Shown: positions 7,554 to 17,691, counted from the stretch's first letter. The stretch is DNA of 64,000 bases from Pseudomonas sp. KK4 (GCF_001984065.1 NZ_LYVP01000008.1:52423-116422), one strand, 5' to 3'. Program-made: numbers and translations. Notes: generated from the sequence alone by a model not told the origin.

Positions 7554-10292
7554 TTAACCCAACATCCCCAACGCCTTGGCCCGCGCCACCGCCTGGGTCC
7601 GTCGCTCGACCCCCAGTTTGCTGTTGATATGGCTGGCGTGGGTCTTGACCGTGTGCAGCGAAATGAACAACTGGTCACTGATTTCCTGGTTCGAGCAGCC
7701 TTGAGCGATCAGGCGCAACACCGCGAGCTCCCGGGTGCTGAGTTGTTCCGCTGCGGGGGCAGACTCCAGGGTTTGGCGGGCTGGGGATTCGGGAAGCTGT
7801 TCTGAAAGGCTTTGCGACAGCGCGGTCGGCGCACAGAGTTGCAGTTGGCCGCGCAGCCAGTCCGGATGCTCGGCCAACAGTCTCTCGAAGGGCTGCAACA
7901 CGCCACCGGTGGCGGCCTCCAGTGCCTGACCCAACGCTTTGCGTGCCTCAGGTTCGCGCCCTGCCCCCAACAACAACGCAACCTTTTGCGTCAGCGCCAT
8001 GGCGCTGAGCAGTTGCCGGCCACTTTGCTGGCCATGTTCGAGCAGCGCATTCAGGCGACCTTCGGCCAGCATGGGTTGCCCCTGGATAACCTCCAGCAAG
8101 GCCTGCTGCAGTTCGATGTGCATCGGCAGTTGCGGATGAAACTCCGGCGGCGCCGCCGGGTGCTCGCCGTTGTACGTCTGGCTCAATCGGGCCAGCCAGG
8201 CCCCGGCCAGATCGATGCGCCCCTGGGCCAGCCACAACTCGCATTTGACCAAGGTGATCATCGCCAGGTAGTAGATCGGTGGCACGTCCCAGATGTGCAT
8301 CAATCGCTCGGCTTCGGCCAACTCCGCGAAGGCCTTGGCGAATTCGCCGCTGCTGCCTTCGAGCCGGGCGATCACGCAATGACCGATCAATACGCTGATA
8401 TCGCGACAGGCCCTCGCTTCGCTCAATCCGGTTTGCAGGCGCAGGCGCGCCGCTTGTGGTTGCAGGCGCAGTGCCAGCAAAAAACCCTCGTACAACGTCA
8501 GTCGCGCGCGAACGGCATACAGGCGTTGCGGTGACAGCCCCTGCAGGCGACGCAATCCCTGACGGACCTCATCCAGCGATCGAAGGATCTCCCCTCGCGC
8601 CTGCAGCACGCGCGCCCGGTCGTAGTGGGCCAGCGCTTCGAACAAGGGGTTGCCGACCCGTTGCGCCAGCTCAAGGGAATCACGGTTCAAACCACGGGCG
8701 CGCCACAGGTCACCATCGGCGATGGCCAGGTTGGACAGCGTGGACAGGCACATCAGGCGTTGCCCGTAGCGTTTGGAGGGAAGGCTCTCCAGGGCTTCAG
8801 TGCAATAGCGCAGCGTCAGCTCACGGTTGCCACGGCCGCGGGCGATGATCCCGCTCAACGCCAGCCATTGCGCCAGCATCGATTTTTGCGCGGTGGCTGA
8901 AGGCGCCGGCAGGAAGCGGCTCAGATGACTGGCGAGCTCCTCGGCGGCATCCAGTTGGCAGGCCAGCCCCAGGGCCCAGCTGTAGAGCACGATCAGCCGT
9001 GGCGTGCTGATCAGCAGGCTGTCGGGCAAGTCCATTTTCCAGCGCAGCAACATGCCGACGTTCTGTTCGGCCAGCAGTTGCTCCTCCGACAGGTTTTGCA
9101 CCAGGTTCGCCGCGACATCCAGATGCCCGGCGCGTAAAGCCTGCTCCACCGCCTCATCGAGCAAGCCCTGAGCGTTGAACCAGCGACAGGCACGCAAATG
9201 CAGGCTGGCGGCCGGGACCATCGACTGGGCGGCGGGTCGCGAACGCAACAGATCGGAAAACAGGTGGTGATAGCGATACCAGTGGCCATGTTCGTCCAGC
9301 GGTACCAGAAACACCTGGTGGGCCGCCAGGAAGCGCAGGATCTCGGCGCTGTCATGGGCGTCGCGGACGGCGTCGCACAATTCGCTGCAAAAACGTTCCT
9401 GGGGGGCGGTGTCGTAGAGAAAGGCCTGAACCTCGGCGGGCAAACAGTCGATGACTTCTTCGAGCAGATAATCGCGAATCAGTCCTTCCCCACCGTGGAG
9501 CGCCTGGGGCAATGCGCCCTGGGTGCCCGCTTCCGACGCCGCCAGGAGCCAGAAACGCAAACCGGCGACCCAGCCTTCACTGCGCTGGATCAGGTTTTCC
9601 AACGCCTCGCCACGCAAGGAACTGCTGTGGCGATCGAGCAGGCTCAAGGCTTCATCGTGGGTCAGGCGCAGGTCCTGTTCGTGCAGCTCCAACAGTTGCC
9701 GCGAGAGGCGCAGGCGTGCCAGATGCCAGTCGGGACGCTGACGGCTGGTGACCATGACCAGCAAGCCATCGGGGAGGTGATTGAGGAAAAACTGCAGGCA
9801 GCGATCAAGCACCGGGCCCTGGGCCAGATGGTAGTCATCCAGTACCAGTAATAGCGGCGTTGCCGTCGACAGGTGCACGGCCAACTCGTCGAGCAGGCCG
9901 TCCAGCCATTCTTCGAAGGCGAAAGGCTGGTGTCGCTGACGCATTTTCAGCAGGCCCAGGGACTGCCTGCCGAGCTGCGGATAATAGTCCTGGAGGCCTT
10001 CGAGCAACCGCTCGAGGAATCGCCCCGGATCACTGTCCCGCGGGCTCAATCCCAGCCACAGGCTCTGCCAATGGGCCGGCAGCGACTGGCAGAACTCTAC
10101 CGCCAGCGAACTCTTGCCGAACCCCGCCGGTGCGCTGACCAACAGCAACCGACCACCCAGCCCCGCACTCAAGCGCTCGCACAACCGAGGCCGCAGCACA
10201 TGGCCGTCGGGCAATGGCGGTCGATAAAAGCGCCCGTCCAGCGCGGCGACAGCGACGCTTGCAGGACCTGGTGGTGGGGACAGATCAGTCAT
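7554..10292 (-). CDS. MalT-type LuxR-family transcriptional activator (STAND ATPase)
   Basis: A large 912-residue regulator with MalT architecture: N-terminal nucleotide-binding domain with Walker A SAPAGFGKS (residues 53-61) and Walker B PLLLVLDDYHLAQ (near 150), a long TPR-like helical sensor region (~400-830), and a C-terminal LuxR helix-turn-helix (ELAVLRLIAQGCSNQEISDQ then TVKTHASHINSKLGV). Such proteins, MalT and AlkS among them, bind ATP plus an inducer and activate catabolic genes. It sits just downstream of the DUF1302-DUF1329 pair on the same strand. I recall the homologous P. putida PP_0767 being tied to those genes, so they are its likely targets. It has its own 256 bp upstream region. 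Confidence 0.92.
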   Translation of the reverse strand: MTDLSPPPGPASVAVAALDGRFYRPPLPDGHVLRPRLCERLSAGLGGRLLLVSAPAGFGKSSLAVEFCQSLPAHWQSLWLGLSPRDSDPGRFLERLLEGLQDYYPQLGRQSLGLLKMRQRHQPFAFEEWLDGLLDELAVHLSTATPLLLVLDDYHLAQGPVLDRCLQFFLNHLPDGLLVMVTSRQRPDWHLARLRLSRQLLELHEQDLRLTHDEALSLLDRHSSSLRGEALENLIQRSEGWVAGLRFWLLAASEAGTQGALPQALHGGEGLIRDYLLEEVIDCLPAEVQAFLYDTAPQERFCSELCDAVRDAHDSAEILRFLAAHQVFLVPLDEHGHWYRYHHLFSDLLRSRPAAQSMVPAASLHLRACRWFNAQGLLDEAVEQALRAGHLDVAANLVQNLSEEQLLAEQNVGMLLRWKMDLPDSLLISTPRLIVLYSWALGLACQLDAAEELASHLSRFLPAPSATAQKSMLAQWLALSGIIARGRGNRELTLRYCTEALESLPSKRYGQRLMCLSTLSNLAIADGDLWRARGLNRDSLELAQRVGNPLFEALAHYDRARVLQARGEILRSLDEVRQGLRRLQGLSPQRLYAVRARLTLYEGFLLALRLQPQAARLRLQTGLSEARACRDISVLIGHCVIARLEGSSGEFAKAFAELAEAERLMHIWDVPPIYYLAMITLVKCELWLAQGRIDLAGAWLARLSQTYNGEHPAAPPEFHPQLPMHIELQQALLEVIQGQPMLAEGRLNALLEHGQQSGRQLLSAMALTQKVALLLGAGREPEARKALGQALEAATGGVLQPFERLLAEHPDWLRGQLQLCAPTALSQSLSEQLPESPARQTLESAPAAEQLSTRELAVLRLIAQGCSNQEISDQLFISLHTVKTHASHINSKLGVERRTQAVARAKALGMLG

Positions 10293-10484
10293 GGCCGGCT
10301 CTTGTTTGAATTGCGGGTGGCGGCGTTGCAGATGTCCGCAGACTAGCGGTAAACGGTAAGGGAATGAAGGTAATTGCTACAAATGGCTACAAAAAGTCTC
10401 GAAACAATACTGCGACATCGACGCGTGGACTCCATGACGCTCGTAGTAGCTGTTGAGGCTGCTACAGGGGAGCCACTGTCCGCG

Positions 10485-10518
10485 CACAAAAAAACGCCCC
10501 GAACCAGTCGGGGCGTTT
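10485..10518 (-). terminator. Rho-independent terminator after the DUF1302-DUF1329 genes
   Basis: Arms AAACGCCCCGA (10492-10502) and TCGGGGCGTTT (10508-10518); the minus-strand RNA ends in a U run. It separates the DUF1329 gene from the LuxR-type gene, so the regulator needs its own promoter within 10293-10485. Confidence 0.9.
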
Positions 10519-10548
10519 CAAGAGGATGCGGCCTCGGATCAGTGCAGG

Positions 10549-11913
10549 TTAGCGAACACCGTCCTGACGCAATGCAGCCGGGGTGAAGTCGCTGGTGGTG
10601 GCCTGGAAGCCGAAGTTATACGCCGATTTCTCTTCGTTCTTCATGCCCAGCGCCAGGTAACGGCCCGATTGCAGGTCGTACAACGCTTCCAGGGCATACC
10701 ACGGCACCTGCTTGTCGTAGTAGTCCTCGGCATGGGCCTCGGCGACGCGCCACAGCTGACCGCGACCGTCGTAGTGGTCGATCACGGCAGCTTGCCAGGT
10801 GTCTTCGTCGATGTAGAAATCACGCTTGGCGTAGATGTGACGCTGACCTTCCTTAAGGGTCGCGACCACATGCCACACGCGGCGCAACTCATAACGCGCC
10901 AGGTCCTGGTTGATGTGGCCGGCCTTGATGATGTCGGCGTATTTCAGATTCGGATCGTCAAGCTTGTAGCTGTCCGAAGCGATGTACATCTCTTTCTTGC
11001 CTTCGAGTTTCCAGTCGTAACGATCCGGCGCACCGTTGTACATGTCCAGGTTGTCGGAGGTCCGCAGGCCGTCGGCCGCAGTACCCGGTCCGTCATAGGA
11101 CACTTGAGGCGCGCGACGCACACGACGCTGGCCAGCGTTGTAGACCCACGCCGAACGCGGCTCCTTCACTTGGTCCAGGGTCTCGTGCACCAGCAGCACA
11201 CCACCGGCCAGACGTGCCGGCGCGGTCACTTTCTGCTTGAAGTAGAACAGGATATTGCCCGGGTTCTTCGGGTCGTAATCCTTCATTTTGTCGCGGAACA
11301 CGAATTGGTCTTCAAAGTACACCAGGCTGAACGAACCGTTCGGCTGTGGCGTGGCCTGGGTCACCAGACGGGTCACGCTGCCGCCGCGATAGCGGGTGAT
11401 GTGGTTCCAGATGACCTCGACACCGCTCTTGGGAATCGGGAACGGCACGGCCGTTTCGAAGTTCTCCAGACCGTTGCCGCCGGACACCAGATTGGTGTTG
11501 GTGGCGTTGCGCTTGATCGCGGCAAATACATCATCCGGCACCGTCGATCCACGATGGGATGGGTAGACCGGCATCTTGAAGGTTTCCGGGTAGCGCTTGA
11601 ACATCGCGTACTGACCGGGGGCAAGCTTGTCCTTGTACTGCTCGACGTTCTGCGCCGTGATGGTGAACAACGGCTTCTCACTGGCGAACGGGTTGGACAG
11701 GAAACCCTTGCTGTCGACGGTACCGGCGTTTTTCGCCAACGGCTTCCAGGCCGGGATCGAACCGTCGGCGTTACCGGCCATTTCGGCGCCCATCGGGGTC
11801 AGGCTCTTGCCCAGTTTGTCCGCTTCGGCCGCAGGGACCGCCGCCATGACGCTGGTTGCCAGCAACGACAGCCCGAGGACACCGGCGTGGAACAGACTCT
11901 TGGTTATTTTCAT
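10549..11913 (-). CDS. DUF1329 periplasmic protein
   Basis: A 454-residue protein with a clean Sec signal peptide (cleavage near VMAAVPAAEA, about residue 25) and no lipobox. It matches the DUF1329 family, thought to be a periplasmic LolB/LolA-like lipid carrier that works with a DUF1302 outer-membrane partner. It starts 28 bp downstream of the DUF1302 gene and is clearly in its operon. In P. putida the equivalent pair was linked by fitness screens (as I recall, PP_0765/PP_0766) to growth on fatty esters such as Tween 20. Biochemical activity is unproven. Confidence 0.9.
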   Translation of the reverse strand: MKITKSLFHAGVLGLSLLATSVMAAVPAAEADKLGKSLTPMGAEMAGNADGSIPAWKPLAKNAGTVDSKGFLSNPFASEKPLFTITAQNVEQYKDKLAPGQYAMFKRYPETFKMPVYPSHRGSTVPDDVFAAIKRNATNTNLVSGGNGLENFETAVPFPIPKSGVEVIWNHITRYRGGSVTRLVTQATPQPNGSFSLVYFEDQFVFRDKMKDYDPKNPGNILFYFKQKVTAPARLAGGVLLVHETLDQVKEPRSAWVYNAGQRRVRRAPQVSYDGPGTAADGLRTSDNLDMYNGAPDRYDWKLEGKKEMYIASDSYKLDDPNLKYADIIKAGHINQDLARYELRRVWHVVATLKEGQRHIYAKRDFYIDEDTWQAAVIDHYDGRGQLWRVAEAHAEDYYDKQVPWYALEALYDLQSGRYLALGMKNEEKSAYNFGFQATTSDFTPAALRQDGVR

Positions 11914-11941
11914 ATGTGTGTTCGTCCTGAAAATACTGTGC

Positions 11942-13828
11942 TTAGAAGTTCACGCCGAAGCTGAGCGCAACGAAGTCGCGGTCATCCACGGTGGTGTACT
12001 TGCCGTCGAAGAAGTTGGTGTACGCCAGGCTTGCGGTGTAGGTGTTCTGGTACTCGGCGTCGACACCCAGGCTGACCGCTTTGCGACCTTCCTCGAAGTT
12101 GCCGCCAGGGCCAGGCGAATAACCTTCCACGTCGTGGGACCAGGCCACGTTCGGCTTGAGGTTCACGCCGGCGAACACGTCGTTGTATTCCCAGATGGCA
12201 CGACCGCGGTAACCCCAGGAGGTGGCGGTGGTGAAGCCTTCGTTGTTGCAATTGCGGTTGAGGTTGTTGGTCGGCGTACCAGGACCGGCACCGGCGATGG
12301 TGCTGGCGTTGAGTGCCTGGCAGGTGTTCTGACCGCCGGTAGGCGGCAGCTCGCCCGGGCCATAAACCGGGTCACGGCCATAACGGACGTCGGAAGTGCT
12401 TTCCAGGCCGCCGACATGGGTCACGCCCACTTCGCCCACCAGGGTCAGACGGCTGGCGCCCATGACCTGATCGAAGAAATGCGTCAGGGTGGTCTGGAAC
12501 TGAGTCACTTCCTTGCGGCGATAGCCGTGCAGGTCCGAACCTGGTGGGGCCGAGAGCAGCGAAGCGTTGGTCAGTGCGCCGCCCAGAGGACGTACACCGG
12601 CGAACAGGATGTCGGTGGAGTTGAGCTGCACCGGCGCGTTCGGACGGTAGCTGACTTCACCGCTCCACGCCGTACCGGTAGGCAGGGTGGTGGAGAAGCT
12701 CAAGCCGTAGAGGCGGATGTCTTCCGGGTACTCGACGAAGTAGCTCGAGTTACCCGCGACGATCAGCGGTGCCAACGCGCGCAGTTGCGCAGGCAAGGCC
12801 GCAGCACCGGCGAAGGTCGATGCTGGCGCCCCCGTTGCACTGAAGATCGGCGCGCGGCTGTGGTAGTTCATGAAGTAGGCACCGAACTCGGTGTCCAGCG
12901 GGTCGAACATGTATTTGAACGACGCACCCCACTGGCCGCTGTCCCGCGCATCACGGTCCGGACCACGGCGTACCAGTACACCTTCGTTGTCGACGTCGAC
13001 ACCCAGGCGGGTCAGCGTCGGCAAGGCGGCCGCCGGGATGGTCGAACGCTTGTTCAGCACGCGCAGGTTGTTGGTGCAGCCATCGGCAATGATGTCGGGC
13101 TGGGAGAAGAAGGTGCTGCAGTTGTCGACGACAGTCTGGTCCCACTCAAGCTGGTAGAACGCTTCGGCCGACAGGTTGTCGGTCAGGCTCTGGGACACGT
13201 AGAACATGTTGACCGGAATCAGGCCTTCCTTGATCTCGGCGCCTGGACGGCGGAACGCAGACACGTCGATCGGGTTGATCGAGTTGATGCCACCGCCGAT
13301 GAAGGTACTTTCACCCCAGCTCACTACCTGCTTGCCCAGACGCACGGAGCCCGGCTGATCGGCCACCTGGTAGTTGTGGTAGACGAAGGCGTCGAGGATC
13401 TGGCCGCCAGAGGACTTGGCGCCTTCCTTGCGGTTGCTGTCGCTGATGTCCTTGAACGGACGGCTTTCGTCCTTGAGTTCGAAGTCGTACCAGTATTTGC
13501 CACGGACGAAAACGCCGGTGTCGCCGTACTTCAGCTCAAGGTCATGGATGCCCTTGAAGATTTTCGAGAAAGTTTCACCGCTCTTGAAGTTCAGGTGACC
13601 GTCATCGGAAGTCTGCGACAGGCCTTTGCCGCCGTTGTTGACGCCGATGAGGTTCTTGTTGGCGTTTTCAGTAGACCAACTGGCACCAATCGACAGGGAC
13701 GAGTCGAACTGACCTTCAATTTCTCCGATGTTGAAACTGACGCCGAATGCAGGTCCGGCGAGCGTAGAGGCAAGGCTGACGGCCAGAGGCAGTTTAGCCC
13801 GGCGCCAGAACTGGTTTACTGATGTCAT
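11942..13828 (-). CDS. DUF1302 outer-membrane protein
   Basis: A 628-residue protein with a signal peptide (cleavage near GPAFGVSF, about residue 29), many alternating beta-strand segments and a C-terminal Phe (ALSFGVNF), the signature recognised by the BAM complex. This fits an outer-membrane beta barrel of the DUF1302 family, usually paired with DUF1329 proteins near lipid, sterol or hydrocarbon catabolism genes. RBS GGAGTAG precedes the ATG at 13828. It begins the DUF1302-DUF1329 operon; the 338 bp upstream probably contain the promoter. Confidence 0.9.
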   Translation of the reverse strand: MTSVNQFWRRAKLPLAVSLASTLAGPAFGVSFNIGEIEGQFDSSLSIGASWSTENANKNLIGVNNGGKGLSQTSDDGHLNFKSGETFSKIFKGIHDLELKYGDTGVFVRGKYWYDFELKDESRPFKDISDSNRKEGAKSSGGQILDAFVYHNYQVADQPGSVRLGKQVVSWGESTFIGGGINSINPIDVSAFRRPGAEIKEGLIPVNMFYVSQSLTDNLSAEAFYQLEWDQTVVDNCSTFFSQPDIIADGCTNNLRVLNKRSTIPAAALPTLTRLGVDVDNEGVLVRRGPDRDARDSGQWGASFKYMFDPLDTEFGAYFMNYHSRAPIFSATGAPASTFAGAAALPAQLRALAPLIVAGNSSYFVEYPEDIRLYGLSFSTTLPTGTAWSGEVSYRPNAPVQLNSTDILFAGVRPLGGALTNASLLSAPPGSDLHGYRRKEVTQFQTTLTHFFDQVMGASRLTLVGEVGVTHVGGLESTSDVRYGRDPVYGPGELPPTGGQNTCQALNASTIAGAGPGTPTNNLNRNCNNEGFTTATSWGYRGRAIWEYNDVFAGVNLKPNVAWSHDVEGYSPGPGGNFEEGRKAVSLGVDAEYQNTYTASLAYTNFFDGKYTTVDDRDFVALSFGVNF

Positions 13829-14166
13829 CGACGCTACTCCATGTGCATTTTATTGTTATGGCAGTGAGCACTTTTAAAAACGCTTGGATAACAGGGAGCC
13901 ATGGCATCCCAAAGTCATTCCCAAGTTGCATCGCCCCGGTTGTGCGTTTGCTTCCGTTCTTAAAAATCCTTGAGCGGACTATAGCCAGCAGGTAGTAGTG
14001 CTTGATCCCTCTAAAGTGTGATTTGCAGCTGCCAGCCACTCTGGAACAGTCCTTTCGCCAGACCGACACCCGTCGGCACGGCAAGGATGGCTGAAAATTC
14101 GGATTTGACAAGCCAAGCGCTTGCTTGGTGGGGCTGGCGTGCCCTTTCGGGCACGCCAAAGGAGGC
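13829..14166. other. Intergenic region upstream of the DUF1302 gene
   Basis: 338 bp between the acyl-CoA synthetase stop and the DUF1302 start, both on the minus strand. It holds a perfect 10-bp hairpin (TGGCGTGCCC/GGGCACGCCA, 14135-14158) just after the synthetase gene, without a strong U run. The AT-richer part near 13840-13900 is a plausible promoter site, but no clear -35/-10 or sigma-54 match is seen. Confidence 0.6.
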
Positions 14167-15849
14167 TTAAAGCGTCGAAAGGAAGGTGCTGTTGGTGGCC
14201 TGCCACTCGGTGATGTCGATGCGGATTTTTTTCTTGTCGAGCTTACCGACACTGGTCTTGGGAATTTCAGTAACAACAGCAATCTGGCTAGGGATCGCCC
14301 ATTTGCTCAGGTGCCCCAACTCCACGAACGGCTTGAGGTGCTCCTTGAGTTCCCGTGCCCCGATCTCATGGCCATCACGCAGCACCAGCAAGGCAAACGG
14401 GCGCTCGCCCCACTGTGGATCGGCGATCCCCACCACTGCTACTTCGCGTACCGATCCGTGTCGACTGATCAGGTCTTCGAGGTCCAGGGAGGAGATCCAT
14501 TCGCCGCCGGTCTTGATCACGTCCTTGATCCGGTCGCGAATATCGATCACCCCCATGCTGTCCAGGGTGGCCACGTCGCCTGTGTGCAACCAGCCGCCGG
14601 CCCAGAGCTCGGCGCCTTTTTGCGGCTCATTGAAATACCCCTCGGTGAGCCACGGCGCACGCAGCACCAGCTCTCCCTGGGTCTCGCCGTCGGCAGGCAG
14701 GAAATTGCCGTCGGTGTCGACGATCGCCGCCTCCACCAAGGGCCCGGGTACACCGGCCTTGATCCGATAGGTGGTGCGCTCGTCTTCGGTGCCGGCCATC
14801 AATTCGTCGTTGAGGTGAGCGCACGAGACCAGCGGCCCGGTCTCCGACATGCCATAAGCGGCGGTCAATTGAATGCCCTTGGCCTTCGCCGCTTCGTAGA
14901 GCGCGCGGTTGAGGGCGCTGCCGCCAATGACGATTTTCCAGCCGCCGAAATCGACGTCTTGCGCCGCCTTGGCGTTGAGGACCATTTGCAGGATGGTCGG
15001 CACGCAATGGGAGAACGACACCTTTTCCTTGCGCCACAGCTCCACCAGGAACTCCGGATCGTAGCGCCCCGGGTAAACCTGCTTGAGCCCGAGCATGGTC
15101 GCCACATATGGCAGGCCCCAGGCATGGACGTGGAACATCGGGGTGATGGGCATGTACACATCGTTTGTACCCAGCAGGCGCACACTGTCGATGGCGCCCA
15201 TGATGGTCGACACGCCCATGGTGTGCAGCACCAGTTGCCGATGGGTGAAGTACACGCCTTTGGGATTGCCGGTGGTGCCGGTGGTATAGAAGGTGGTGGC
15301 GACCGAGTTTTCGTCGAAGTCCTGGAAGTCGTACCGGGGGCTCGCCGCCGCCAGCAACTGCTCGTACTCGCCGACCAGGTTGGGCAGGTCAGCGCTCTTT
15401 TCCGGCTGATCGGTCAGCAGCAGGGTTTTCTCGACCGTGGTCAGGTGCCCTGCAATGGCTTTGTACAGGCCGACGAACTCGCTGTTGACCAGCACGAAGC
15501 GGTCCTCGGCGTGATTCATGGTGTACAGGATCTGTTCCGGCGACAGGCGTACGTTAATGGTGTGGATCACCGCGCCGATCATCGGAATGGCGAACATGCA
15601 TTCCAGATAGCGATGGCTGTCCCAATCCATGACCGCCACGGTGTCTCCGGGCTTGACCCCGGCGGCGGTCAAAACATTGGCCAGGCGTGCAACACGCTCG
15701 ATCAGAGTGGGATAGCTATAACGCAACTGGTCGCGGTAGACAATTTCGCGGGTTTTCTCATATCGCGTACCGGACATCAGCAACCGTTTGATCAGCAGCG
15801 GATACTGGTAAGCGCCTTCGGCTGGGGGGATAACGCGTGTCTGCAACAT
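14167..15849 (-). CDS. Medium/long-chain fatty acyl-CoA synthetase
   Basis: An AMP-forming ligase of 560 residues that activates fatty acids with CoA. Family motifs appear in order: the phosphate-binding loop FYTTGTTGNPKGV (~170), AAYGMSETGP (~320), GWLHTGDVA (~415) and KDVIKTGGEWISS (~435), with the catalytic Lys in SVGKLDKKK near the end. I start at the ATG at 15849 (MLQTRVIPP), preceded by AAGGGAT; an in-frame codon at 15894 lacks support. Upstream of DUF1302-DUF1329 on the same strand, it parallels P. putida PP_0763, reported as a medium-chain acyl-CoA ligase, and would feed beta-oxidation. Confidence 0.92.
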   Translation of the reverse strand: MLQTRVIPPAEGAYQYPLLIKRLLMSGTRYEKTREIVYRDQLRYSYPTLIERVARLANVLTAAGVKPGDTVAVMDWDSHRYLECMFAIPMIGAVIHTINVRLSPEQILYTMNHAEDRFVLVNSEFVGLYKAIAGHLTTVEKTLLLTDQPEKSADLPNLVGEYEQLLAAASPRYDFQDFDENSVATTFYTTGTTGNPKGVYFTHRQLVLHTMGVSTIMGAIDSVRLLGTNDVYMPITPMFHVHAWGLPYVATMLGLKQVYPGRYDPEFLVELWRKEKVSFSHCVPTILQMVLNAKAAQDVDFGGWKIVIGGSALNRALYEAAKAKGIQLTAAYGMSETGPLVSCAHLNDELMAGTEDERTTYRIKAGVPGPLVEAAIVDTDGNFLPADGETQGELVLRAPWLTEGYFNEPQKGAELWAGGWLHTGDVATLDSMGVIDIRDRIKDVIKTGGEWISSLDLEDLISRHGSVREVAVVGIADPQWGERPFALLVLRDGHEIGARELKEHLKPFVELGHLSKWAIPSQIAVVTEIPKTSVGKLDKKKIRIDITEWQATNSTFLSTL

Positions 15850-16111
15850 AAGAATCCCTTTTCTGACTGCGCGGTCTTGGCTGAAAGTAAGCACTTTAGC
15901 CCCCCCGATCGCCAGCCAAATCAGCCAAAGGAATGATTTGCAGAGCCGCGAAAATGCTAGCCTGAAGCCATCATCCTTCCCTGTTAAACATAACGTTGTG
16001 ATGGATGCCGCAACGCCTTTCGTGCGAGCCTATGTATCTTCTGCGAAACAAATGAGCCTGCCGGCAGGCGCAGACATGTCTCGTCAATAGCGATCGGTAC
16101 TGCAAACAACG

Positions 16112-17005
16112 ATGAACACACAAGTCACTTCCGTTGCAGATTGCACCAGCACGCAAGCCCCCCTGGTGTCCATCGTGGCGCCTTGCTACAACGCGCAAAA
16201 GTATCTGGAAGAAGCGATCAAAAGCATCTTTGAACAGGACTATCCGAACTTTGAAGTGATCATTGTCGACGACGGGTCCAGCGACAACAGCGTCGAAATG
16301 CTCAAGCAACTGCAGAAAACCTATGACTTCCAGTTGTACTCGCAACCTAACCAGGGCGTGAGTGCAGCGCTCAATCACGGCTTGCGCTACGCCAAGGGCG
16401 ACTACGTCTCGACTCCGGATCTGGACGACATCATGCTGCCGCACTCCCTGAGCGTTCGAGTCGATTACCTGAACAAACATCCGAATGTCGGCTGCGTCGG
16501 TGCGCTGATCATCTACATGGACAGCGATGGCAAGACCATCAAGCAACAACAGCGCGACCGGATCCAGACCTACGACTTCGACAGGATTCTCAGCGGAGCC
16601 GTCGTCATCGGCGCCCCTGTCGCGCTCTATCGCATGAGTGCGATGCGAAGCGCGGATTTCTATGCCCCGCACCTGCGGGTGCAGGACTTCCAGATGACCC
16701 TGCGCATTGCTCGCCTGGGCTACGAGATCCACGAATTACCGGTTTGCGTGACCCGTTATCGCCGACATGCCAACAACCTGTCGCGCAAATACAAGGTGTT
16801 GCTGCAGGCGGACCTTGAGGCCATCGAGCCGTACCTGAGTCATCCCGCCTACCAGAGCGCCCGCACTCAATTGGTGAACAAGGCGCTCAAGTACGCCGTA
16901 GTCGAGGACAAGAAGGAAGCCTGGAAGCTGCTGCGCTCCATTCCTTTGCGACACCTCAATCGAACCAGCTTCAAACGCCTGAAGCGACTGATGCTTCATC
17001 GCTAG
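16112..17005 (+). CDS. Family 2 glycosyltransferase
   Basis: A 297-residue GT-A fold transferase. The N-terminal core has [18 protein letters not shown], the nucleotide-sugar-binding [12 protein letters not shown] and a DXD-like metal site [13 protein letters not shown] near residue 107, then acceptor-side [14 protein letters not shown] with ED-like acid. The C-terminal tail is very basic ([15 protein letters not shown]), which suggests peripheral membrane association. It is followed 47 bp later by a hexapeptide acyltransferase, and the two probably decorate a surface polysaccharide. No other polysaccharide genes are nearby, so the substrate cannot be named. Confidence 0.88.
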   Translation: MNTQVTSVADCTSTQAPLVSIVAPCYNAQKYLEEAIKSIFEQDYPNFEVIIVDDGSSDNSVEMLKQLQKTYDFQLYSQPNQGVSAALNHGLRYAKGDYVSTPDLDDIMLPHSLSVRVDYLNKHPNVGCVGALIIYMDSDGKTIKQQQRDRIQTYDFDRILSGAVVIGAPVALYRMSAMRSADFYAPHLRVQDFQMTLRIARLGYEIHELPVCVTRYRRHANNLSRKYKVLLQADLEAIEPYLSHPAYQSARTQLVNKALKYAVVEDKKEAWKLLRSIPLRHLNRTSFKRLKRLMLHR

Positions 17006-17052
17006 GCGCCTGTCACCCGCAACCCTTTTTTCCGTTTCCCCAGGCCTTGCCG

Positions 17053-17691
17053 ATGAAATTTCTCGAAAAACTCAAAGAACGAAAAACCAGAAAACATCTG
17101 AAGCGCCTGGAAAAACTGCAAAGGGCACCGGAGAAAATCCGCCTGCGCTACCCCCGCTATGAAGTCGGCGTAGGCACCTACGGTATCCCGGAAGTGATGG
17201 AGTTCGGCGACGATACCGTCCTGAAGGTCGGTTCTTACACCTCGATTGCCGAGGGCGTGAAGATTCTGCTGGGCGGCGGACATCGCACCGACTGGGTCAG
17301 CACCTACCCCTTTCCCTTGATGATTGACGAAGCCCGAGACATCCCCGGTTGCAGTCCGACCAAGGGCGATGTGGTGATCGGCAGCGACTGCTGGATCTGT
17401 GCCGATGTGCTGATCCTGTCCGGCGTGACCATCGGTCACGGCGCGGTGGTCGCGGCAGGCGCCGTGGTGACCCGTGATGTCGAACCCTATGCCATCGTAG
17501 GCGGCAATCCCTGCCGGCAGATTCGCTGGCGGTTTGAAGAGGACGTGCGCCGTGAGTTGCTGGCATCGGCGTGGTGGGACTGGCCCATGGAAGAGGTGAA
17601 GACTGCATCGAGGCTGCTCAGCAGCAGCGACCTGGAGGGGTTCCTCGAATATGCCCGCCAGCGTCAGCCTTCGGTGGCCAACGCCATCTGA
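17053..17691 (+). CDS. Hexapeptide-repeat acyltransferase (CatB/Vat-like)
   Basis: A 212-residue left-handed beta-helix transferase that uses acetyl-CoA or a similar donor. Hexapeptide-like repeats ([20 protein letters not shown], then [11 protein letters not shown]) fill residues ~110-155, followed by [11 protein letters not shown], typical of the xenobiotic/CatB class. The catalytic His is probably in GGGHRTDW near 78. The first ~35 residues are unusually basic and coiled. The start is ATG at 17053; a TTG six bases upstream is less likely. Next to a glycosyltransferase, a sugar O- or N-acetyltransferase role is more likely than antibiotic inactivation, but this is inference. Confidence 0.85.
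   Translation: MKFLEKLKERKTRKHLKRLEKLQRAPEKIRLRYPRYEVGVGTYGIPEVMEFGDDTVLKVGSYTSIAEGVKILLGGGHRTDWVSTYPFPLMIDEARDIPGCSPTKGDVVIGSDCWICADVLILSGVTIGHGAVVAAGAVVTRDVEPYAIVGGNPCRQIRWRFEEDVRRELLASAWWDWPMEEVKTASRLLSSSDLEGFLEYARQRQPSVANAI

Noticed and set aside
11627..13822. 731-codon open frame on the plus strand opposite the DUF1302 gene
   Set aside because: It is a GC-skew shadow of the minus-strand genes: no RBS, no family pattern, Arg/Val/Gly-rich composition.
14125..15936. 603-codon open frame opposite the acyl-CoA synthetase
   Set aside because: Antisense shadow of a gene with clear AMP-ligase motifs.
17053..17691. Acyltransferase as an antibiotic-resistance (Vat/CatB) gene
   Set aside because: Next to a glycosyltransferase and with a long basic N-terminus; sugar acylation is more likely.
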